Part shown: piece after piece, positions 39,763-44,973 of the stretch | Layout of the letters: the number at the start of each line of letters is the position of its first letter | Numbering within the stretch: position 1 is the stretch's first letter | NCBI GenBank assembly: GCA_964592405.1 | Contig: CAZQBY010000010.1 | Location: 1 to 44,973, forward strand | Direction: 5' to 3' | Length of the DNA: 44,973 nucleotides | Source of the DNA: CAZQBY01 sp964592405 [NCBI: uncultured archaeon] | GTDB lineage: Archaea > Altiarchaeota > Altiarchaeia > JAFGQM01 | Translations under genes and position numbers: made by a program | Notes under the pieces: model-generated | The model's database searches: none | What the model was told of the DNA's origin: nothing | The model's input: only the letters and a program-made list of their open reading frames with translations

Positions 39763-40977
39763 CTATTCTTCTGTCCCTTCAATCTTCTTTGACACAAATT
39801 TCATTGCTACAGGGGCTATCAGGATGGTCATCGCTATGAGTATCAAAACAGCTGAGAAGAGGCTCTGAAGTCCTGCAGTGCCCAACACCCCCCCAAACTT
39901 GGCTTCATTGCCGGCAGCCAGATTCAGGAGAGCTGTCATGACTATAAGGGTTACCTCACCATAGGGAAGCATGCCCAGTCCCATCAGAATGGCCTTCCAG
40001 TTGCCATATCTGTAGAGCTTACCCACCAGAAATGCGCACCCTATCTGTAAACTCGTTATAATGGAGAGCATCATTATGGCCAGTCCAACTGACTGGGCCA
40101 GATTGCTCAGGTCTATGCGTGCTCCAGCCATCACAAAGAAGAGGGGTATGAATAGACCATAGGACATTGAGGATATCTTCTGTGAAAATGTCTCTGTTTC
40201 AAGTATTGATGAGCGAGATAATGCTATCCCTGCAAAGAAAGCGCCTATCATAGTGCTTAGACCCAGATTTGATGCCAGAAAGGCTGCTAGGAGGACAACA
40301 ACAAAAACCAGTGTAAACTGGGCCTCTTCCACTCGCAGGCGAACAGCATAGAGTATTATATATGGCATGAGGTATTCAGCTGCTATGAAAACCGCGAAGA
40401 ACGCGCCTATACCCCCCAGGACCAGCAGTATGTCCAATGCCAGATTGCCGGATGTGGAAGCCACAACGCCTATAACTATTGTCATCATGATAAGGCCGGT
40501 GATGTCGTTTATGACCAGCGAGCCGAGAATGGTCCTTCCAGGTTTGGAGTTTATCTGGTTGCAGTCCAGAAGGGACCTGACAGTAATGCCCATTGATGTT
40601 GCTGACAGTGCTATGCCCAGCATAAGGGATGTTTCAATAGGATATCCCATGGATAATCCCCATAAGACAACCCCTGTCATGGGCACGAAAGAGCTGACTG
40701 CGCTCAGGGTTATTGAAACCCTCTTATACTTCAGCAGACTCTTGACATCTACATGTTCAAAGCCCGCGACGAACAGCAACATGATTATTCCTACTTCAGC
40801 AAACAGTACATAGACCTCCTGCGCCGGATTCGCTATAAGTCCGAGGAGCGCGGGGCCAAGAATTATGCCGGTGCTGATCTCCCCCAGTATGCTTGGTATG
40901 CCGATCCTCTCGCACAGTTCGCCCAATATCTTCGCGACTATCAGCACTACTGCTATCACGAGCAGATATTCTATCAT
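39763..40977 (-). CDS. CPA2-type sodium/proton (or potassium/proton) antiporter
   Basis: The 404-residue protein has about 12 hydrophobic segments. CPA2/KefB hallmarks are GEISTGIILGPALLG, ATSMGITVRSLLD, VINDITGLIMM (the ND motif in the transport site) and MLPYGEVTLIVMTA. It probably exchanges Na+ or K+ for protons across the cell membrane. It overlaps the upstream CBS-domain gene by four bases, and the CBS protein is likely its cytosolic regulator. No RCK/TrkA-N domain is fused to it. Confidence 0.93.
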   Translation of the reverse strand: MIEYLLVIAVVLIVAKILGELCERIGIPSILGEISTGIILGPALLGLIANPAQEVYVLFAEVGIIMLLFVAGFEHVDVKSLLKYKRVSITLSAVSSFVPMTGVVLWGLSMGYPIETSLMLGIALSATSMGITVRSLLDCNQINSKPGRTILGSLVINDITGLIMMTIVIGVVASTSGNLALDILLVLGGIGAFFAVFIAAEYLMPYIILYAVRLRVEEAQFTLVFVVVLLAAFLASNLGLSTMIGAFFAGIALSRSSILETETFSQKISSMSYGLFIPLFFVMAGARIDLSNLAQSVGLAIMMLSIITSLQIGCAFLVGKLYRYGNWKAILMGLGMLPYGEVTLIVMTALLNLAAGNEAKFGGVLGTAGLQSLFSAVLILIAMTILIAPVAMKFVSKKIEGTEE

Positions 40978-41423
40978 TTCTCTTCCCCAAGCTTCTTCTT
41001 GAGATATCTGAGTATATCCAGTTCGGAGACAAAGCCTATTGGCCTATTCTTGTCATCAACAACCTCTAGGGTCCGGACTTCAGTTTCTAACATTATCTTG
41101 GCAGCATCTACAATCTTTGTGTCATACTTTATCTTTATATCATTGGTTTTCATGATATCTGCCACAGTCTTACCAGTCCGTTGTATCAGGTCCTTTATGC
41201 CCTCAGGACCTAGGACATGCTCTTCACCCACATATTTGGCAGGCACAGCAAGCTTGAGGAGCTCGTGCTGGTTGACCTCACCTATTATCCTCCCTCTGCC
41301 GTCTATCACAGGAAAGACCATGTCTGGATTCTTGATGAAGATGTCAATGGCTCTGCTTAAGGAGTCTGTTTTTTTCAGAGAGGCAAACCTCTTTCTCATA
41401 ATATCTCTTACAGTGGTTTCCAT
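40974..41423 (-). CDS. CBS domain pair protein
   Basis: The start is taken at ATG 41423 (METTVRDIMRKRF) because a TATA-like ACTTTAATTATTA lies about 20-25 bases before it. This gives 149 residues with two CBS motifs (AIDIFIKNPDMVFPVIDGRG and AAKIMLETEVRTLEVVDDKN). CBS pairs bind adenine nucleotides. Its stop overlaps the antiporter ATG in ATGA, so it is made in step with the transporter and probably gates it. Confidence 0.92.
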   Translation of the reverse strand: METTVRDIMRKRFASLKKTDSLSRAIDIFIKNPDMVFPVIDGRGRIIGEVNQHELLKLAVPAKYVGEEHVLGPEGIKDLIQRTGKTVADIMKTNDIKIKYDTKIVDAAKIMLETEVRTLEVVDDKNRPIGFVSELDILRYLKKKLGEEK

Positions 41424-41523
41424 CTTGGGCTCTCTAATAATTAAAGTTGAGTGAATAAAAAGATTGAGCACAAAATCTGTCTCCTATCATACAGGCAATT
41501 GGGATATATGCATGGCAAGATGA

Positions 41524-41632
41524 GACGCCCCGGCCGGAATGGCAAGGTGGACATGATCTCTAGGCATATGACCTTGGCATAAGGCCGGGTTCCACGGTCA
41601 CGCTAAGACAAGTAGGACGCCCCGGCCGGAAT
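41524..41632. repeat. 17-bp direct repeat of the tRNA-Asp 3' end
   Basis: GACGCCCCGGCCGGAAT occurs at 41524-41540 and at 41616-41632. The second copy is the acceptor stem and T-stem edge of tRNA-Asp plus two flanking bases. The copies are 92 bases apart. The first is not part of a complete tRNA. Confidence 0.8.
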
Positions 41633-41736
41633 TCGAATCCGGGTCACGGCCTTTTCCTGCAGTCCCTTGGAGGTGAAGCACCTTTTCCAAAGGGGCTCCG
41701 ACAGGGCCGTATGATAGGCCACTACACTACCGGGGC
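41618..41736 (-). tRNA. tRNA-Asp (GTC) with a 46-base intron
   Basis: On the minus strand the acceptor GCCCCGG pairs with CCGGGGC. The anticodon stem CGGCC pairs with GGCCG, and the T-arm is CCGGA-TTCGAAT-TCCGG. The loop reads CTGTCG, then a 46-base insert (41653-41698), then A. The anticodon is therefore GTC, and the intron sits at the usual archaeal 37/38 site. The intron itself folds (CCCTTTGGA with TCCAAGGG, and AGGTG with CACCT), as expected for a bulge-helix-bulge substrate. The discriminator is G. No CCA is encoded. Confidence 0.93.
41653..41698 (-). other. tRNA intron (37/38 position)
   Basis: The 46 bases separate G37 and A38 of the anticodon loop. The ends can pair around the splice sites in the bulge-helix-bulge form cut by the archaeal splicing endonuclease, and the middle is a stable stem-loop. 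Confidence 0.85.
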
Positions 41737-41797
41737 AAGACACTCAAAGGCTTCTGTTTCAAGAAGCTGGGATATTTGCTGTAAGAAATATAAAAAG

Positions 41798-42346
41798 CTA
41801 TTTATTGGCGTACCATTCGCAGAACTTCCTTATCGACTGCGCGCGATGCGATACCTTGGATTTATAATTGAGGTCTTCTCCAAAAGTGAGCTCTCTTCCT
41901 TCAGGTATGAAAATTGGATCATAACCAAATCCGCTTGTCCCTCTGGGACTGTTTGGTATCCTGCCCTTAACCTCTCCAAGAAAGGTCTTGACCTCCTTGC
42001 CATCAGTGTAGGCGACAGCGGATTTCATGGTCGCTGAGCGGTTGGTCTGGCCCTCCATGACCTTCAGCACGCCGTTCACCCCTATGGTGTGAAAGACGAA
42101 GGCGGAGTAGGTTCCCGGAAAACCCCTCAGGGCATCTATGAACAGGCCAGAGTCCTCAACGATGAGTGGTTTTCCAATATTTGCATAGGCATCCTTGGCG
42201 CTCTCTATGGCTATTTCCACTGGGTCGTTTGAGCGTATTTCAACCGCATCATAATCTTTGGCTATGAACTCAATGTTATAGTGTGCAGCAATCTCCTCAG
42301 CCTCTTTCATCTTTCCCTTGTTGGTGGTAACAAAGAAGATTTCCAT
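41798..42346 (-). CDS. rdgB: XTP/dITP pyrophosphatase (Ham1/RdgB family)
   Basis: The 182-residue protein opens with FFVTTNKGKMKEAEEIA, the substrate and phosphate site. It also has VEDSGLFIDALRGFPGTYS with the catalytic Asp, and a C-terminal FGYDPIFIPEG and SHRAQSIRKF. It hydrolyses deaminated purine triphosphates to monophosphates and so keeps ITP and XTP out of nucleic acids. TATA-like CTTTTATAG is about 25 bases before the ATG on the minus strand. Confidence 0.95.
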   Translation of the reverse strand: MEIFFVTTNKGKMKEAEEIAAHYNIEFIAKDYDAVEIRSNDPVEIAIESAKDAYANIGKPLIVEDSGLFIDALRGFPGTYSAFVFHTIGVNGVLKVMEGQTNRSATMKSAVAYTDGKEVKTFLGEVKGRIPNSPRGTSGFGYDPIFIPEGRELTFGEDLNYKSKVSHRAQSIRKFCEWYANK

Positions 42347-42432
42347 AGCGCTTGTTATTATGTTGGTCTATAAAAGTCCGAGGCTATAATATCATGTGCG
42401 CAGTATTGTATAGTAAATCGCATATCCGAGAG

Positions 42433-44019
42433 TTACATATATCGACCGCGTTTCTCAGCCTGCTCTAAGCGCCTGAGGACCTCCGACCTGCCATATCCCT
42501 TCAGAACATTTGCCCATAGTTCATGAACCTTGGCCGGATGGTTTGCATTGAGAGCCTTCTTCAGCAGGAGGAGATCTGTGGCTTTGTCCTCAGTTTTCCT
42601 AGATGTTCCGCCAAGCCCGAAGTCTATAAAATACAGCTCACCATCCCTGACGATGATGTTAGATGTGGTCAAGTCGCCATGTATTATATTCTGTTCATGG
42701 AGCTTTCTGACAAACGAACCCACCTTCACAGCCAGTTCGGGATTGGATTCAATCTCCCTGTATAGTGGTCTGCCGTTTATGTATTCCATTACAAATGTAT
42801 AATTTTCCCTTCTCACATCAAAGACCTCCGGTGTTGGGACTCCTGCTGTGCGCGCACTGTTGAGCAGTTTTGGCTCTCTGGCTGTCCGCAATTTACGTAT
42901 CCCAGTATCTATCTCTTTAATCCTGTATGCTTTCTCAATCCTCCTCTTCACCATTCTGCCATCCTCCAAGGTCAACACAGCCTCGGCGCCCTTCCACCTC
43001 CCCGGAGTCTCCGGCCTGGAGCCTTGTCTTGTCTTAGCCCAGCTTATCACCACCTGGTCGGTCCGGAAGTTCTGGTTGGTCCGGGTTTCTTCTATCTTAT
43101 GCCTTACGCCGCTCTTGTACATCACGAGCCCGGTCCACGCTATCATCACGCCGTTGTCGCCGCAGTAGCCCTTTGGCACGGAAAAGGACGCGTCGTTGTC
43201 CTTGGCCATTATATCCAACATCTCCTGGAGCCTCTTGTTGTTGGCGACGCCCCCCGTCAGCAAAAGACAGTCGGACTTGAGGTGGCATAGCGCGCGCTCA
43301 GTGGCCTCGGTCATCATCGCGAAGGAGGTCTCTTGGAGAGAATAGCACACGTCCTCGATGCTGTTGTCCTGCAGCTTCTTCAGTGATTCGGTGTATATCC
43401 CGGAGAAGGACAAGTCGTTGCCCTTGACAACGTATGGCAGCTGGATGTAATTCTCCCCTTTGCGCGCAAGCTCCTCGATTTTCGGGCCGGCCGGATGCGC
43501 AAGCCCCGCCTTTCTGCCAAATTTGTCCAGCATGTTGCCGACGCCGATGTCCAGTGTCTCGCCGAAGACGCGGTAGCGCATGTCCTTGAACATGAGTATC
43601 TGCGTGTTGCCGCCCGACACATAGAGCACGAGCGGCTGGACCCAGCCGGGGTATTCTTTCCTAGCGAGCATGTTGCCTATCTCTATGTGCGCCACACAGT
43701 GGTTCACGCCGATAATAGGCACATCCAAGAAAAGTGCCAGTGCACGTGCACCCACACCAACGTTTGCCAGACATGCTCCCAGTCCCGGACCTTGGGAGAA
43801 AGAAACCAGATTTATATCCTCTCTTTCTATCCCTGCCTCTTTTAGGGCCTCCCTTACAGCCGGGCCAAAATTATCGGCTATGTATCTGGAAGCCTCTCTT
43901 GGGTGGATTCCTCCCTCTCTTGGAGAATAGGTTCTTCTAACATCAGCCAGGATGTTTCCATCATCAACTATACCAATCCCTAGCGTGTGCGCTGTTCCTT
44001 CAATGCCTAGAGAAATCAC
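42433..44019 (-). CDS. Kae1-Bud32 fusion, KEOPS complex subunit
   Basis: The 528-residue protein starts with GTG 44019, supported by a TATA-like element at 44037-44048. Residues 1-325 are Kae1 (TsaD family): ISLGIEGTAHTLG, metal-binding His107 and His111 in NHCVAHIEIG, LYVSGGNTQ and LTGGVANN. Residues from about 335 to 528 are the Bud32 kinase: IHGDLTTSNIIV (catalytic Asp) and IDFGLGGTSRKTEDKATDL. The fusion carries out the threonylcarbamoyl transfer step of t6A37 tRNA modification. The same fusion is known in several euryarchaea. Confidence 0.97.
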   Translation of the reverse strand: MISLGIEGTAHTLGIGIVDDGNILADVRRTYSPREGGIHPREASRYIADNFGPAVREALKEAGIEREDINLVSFSQGPGLGACLANVGVGARALALFLDVPIIGVNHCVAHIEIGNMLARKEYPGWVQPLVLYVSGGNTQILMFKDMRYRVFGETLDIGVGNMLDKFGRKAGLAHPAGPKIEELARKGENYIQLPYVVKGNDLSFSGIYTESLKKLQDNSIEDVCYSLQETSFAMMTEATERALCHLKSDCLLLTGGVANNKRLQEMLDIMAKDNDASFSVPKGYCGDNGVMIAWTGLVMYKSGVRHKIEETRTNQNFRTDQVVISWAKTRQGSRPETPGRWKGAEAVLTLEDGRMVKRRIEKAYRIKEIDTGIRKLRTAREPKLLNSARTAGVPTPEVFDVRRENYTFVMEYINGRPLYREIESNPELAVKVGSFVRKLHEQNIIHGDLTTSNIIVRDGELYFIDFGLGGTSRKTEDKATDLLLLKKALNANHPAKVHELWANVLKGYGRSEVLRRLEQAEKRGRYM

Positions 44020-44448
44020 GTAACTTTAGACAAATGTCAATATAAAACCTCTTGGTGTAAAATGGGGGCATTCGCCCCCGATAATGCCCAGGTCTGTCTT
44101 CCTCTTTGTTTTCACCCCCCTTTGTTTTTTCCTGACATGGGACTTTGGAGCCGAAAAAGGGCGCACGGGCCTGTGGACCCCCAGCCACAAGCCCCGACCA
44201 GCGCCGCCCAATAACCAACGGAGTCAGGCAAAGCTGAAGGAAGGAACCACCGAGATCTCCGGGGAGACCCCGACGATAACCTCTTCAGATCCCACAACCA
44301 CATTTTCGGATTGGTGCTTATTATTAAAGACTATCACACATCTCGTTATGGTTTCCATGTGGAGTATAGAAAGAGACTATTAAAATGGCTGATGGAGGCA
44401 CATGAGCGGTGAGCAGTGGCGCATAATGCGGGTTTTTAGTGAGCAGTG
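44020..44448. other. Long non-coding gap with strong predicted structure
   Basis: I see no credible gene in these 429 bases. Structure is strong: GGGGGC-ATTC-GCCCCC at 44065-44080; CCTGAC (44131-44136) can pair with GTCAGG (44223-44228) around a GC-rich hairpin (44159-44210); and CGGGG-AGA-CCCCG near 44259-44271. Read on the minus strand the GC hairpin ends in GCGCCC then TTTTT, like a terminator. I could not match SRP RNA or RNase P RNA consensus on either strand. Confidence 0.45.
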
Positions 44449-44973
44449 CTACCTTCTCCGCTCTTTTTGATACTCCGAGTAGGAATACCAGACCGTGTAG
44501 GCGCCCGTGAATATTACCGGACCCAGGATGAATAGGGCCATCATGCTGGGTACTACAAGACTGAGAAGTATTATAACAGCCGATATCTTGAACATTTTAC
44601 CAGCCAGCTTGTTGGTCTTGTCCCAGACGGCGTCGCTGCTCATGGTCCAGGGCGTTCTGACCCCTATGAACCAGTTCTTCTCGGCGTGCGCGCACAATAC
44701 CCCCACGTAGTAGAAGAGAACGGCGAAGAGCGGCGGAAGCACGAGTGCAAAACTAACCTTTATCCCGATGTTCCATAGTATCATGACAATCTGGACCGCC
44801 AGCAGGAACAAAAAGAGCAGGATTATGAAGTTGTCGTAGTACGGCCTGAACTTCTCGATGTTCTTCTTGAGAGGGTCTATGTCTGGTATCTTCACAAACA
44901 GGAGGGCGAATAAGGCGAGCAGGGTGGGTATCAGGAACAGCCCCCACTCTTTCGACATATAGCCGTCCGGCTC
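44449..44973 (-). CDS. SdpI/DUF1648-like membrane protein, 5' end cut by window edge
   Basis: The frame is open through the right edge: before ATG 44958 the codons read EPDGY, which is the usual GxPDxY motif that ends the DUF1648 part. The ATG is therefore internal and the first 50 or so residues lie outside the window. The visible 174 residues carry about five hydrophobic segments and the SdpI-family FIGVRTPWTMSSDAVWDKTNKLAG. Family members include SdpI, an immunity and signalling protein in Bacillus. The archaeal role is unknown. Confidence 0.88.
   Translation of the reverse strand, partial: EPDGYMSKEWGLFLIPTLLALFALLFVKIPDIDPLKKNIEKFRPYYDNFIILLFLFLLAVQIVMILWNIGIKVSFALVLPPLFAVLFYYVGVLCAHAEKNWFIGVRTPWTMSSDAVWDKTNKLAGKMFKISAVIILLSLVVPSMMALFILGPVIFTGAYTVWYSYSEYQKERRR

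Noticed and set aside
41524-41606. Possible second tRNA next to tRNA-Asp
   Set aside because: Only the acceptor end is duplicated; there is no matching 5' acceptor strand, T-loop or anticodon stem.
44084-44383. 99-residue plus-strand frame in the 44 kb gap
   Set aside because: It has no recognisable motif or ribosome-binding site, and the codons run straight through strong RNA-like stems. It is more likely chance within non-coding DNA.
44020-44448. SRP RNA or RNase P RNA
   Set aside because: I looked on both strands for the helix 8 GGAAG/AGCAG motif of SRP RNA and the GGAAAGUCC and ACAGAA boxes of RNase P RNA and found no convincing match.
44449-44958. Complete 169-residue SdpI-like gene starting at ATG 44958
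   Set aside because: The frame continues upstream to the edge and encodes the conserved end of the DUF1648 part, so the ATG is internal.

Overview
This window is chromosomal DNA from an archaeon. The evidence is a TBP/TFB-type transcription system (a TFB gene, TATA-like boxes about 25 bases before many start codons), an archaeal RNA polymerase operon (rpoH-rpoB-rpoA1-rpoA2, with rpoA split and rpoB unsplit), pelota, Hel308 and XPD-type helicases, a Kae1-Bud32 fusion, cupin-type phosphoglucose isomerase, the archaeal families DUF373 and DUF2070, and a tRNA-Asp with an intron at position 37/38. The gene content fits a euryarchaeal or DPANN/Altiarchaeota-like lineage; I cannot place it more precisely. 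Genes are dense and mostly short-leadered or leaderless. I see no rRNA, CRISPR array or insertion sequence.

Layout. 1-2749 (minus): a PFL-like UPF0210 gene cut by the left edge, its ACT-domain partner, and pelota. 2790-4263 (plus): two copies of an unknown basic protein, with a decayed copy of the hel308 3' end between them. 4260-7793 (minus): hel308 carrying a 467-residue intein. 7829-11554: triosephosphate isomerase, DUF373 membrane protein, an SPFH protein and an unknown gene. 11605-14117: trpB-trpA and ndk. 14267-21648: the RNA polymerase operon. 21768-22286: phosphoglucose isomerase. 22310-29784: a block of little-known genes. It holds a 29-residue zinc ribbon, a HerA-like protein whose P-loop looks degenerate, a divergent run of one coiled-coil and three small membrane proteins, a YkgJ-type Cys-cluster protein, two small membrane proteins, and a surface-type Cys-rich protein with a C-terminal zinc ribbon. 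30057-32678: pyruvate phosphate dikinase behind a long leader. 32731-38670: small basic proteins, a DUF5679 zinc protein, a GNAT acetyltransferase, DUF2070 and an XPD-like helicase. 38671-44973 (minus): TFB, a CPA2 antiporter with a CBS-domain protein, tRNA-Asp, XTP/dITP pyrophosphatase, Kae1-Bud32, a structured non-coding gap, and an SdpI-like gene cut by the right edge.

Functionally the window mixes information processing (transcription, ribosome rescue, repair helicases, t6A tRNA modification, nucleotide pool cleaning) with central carbon metabolism (TPI, PGI, PPDK) and the last step of tryptophan synthesis.

The best candidates for something undescribed are: (1) the 22.3-29.8 kb block built around the HerA-like protein without a recognisable Walker A motif; (2) the ppdK leader, with a terminator-like hairpin and two coupled small open frames; (3) the ancient duplication that left a hel308 tail between two unknown paralogs; (4) the structured non-coding stretch at 44.0-44.4 kb.
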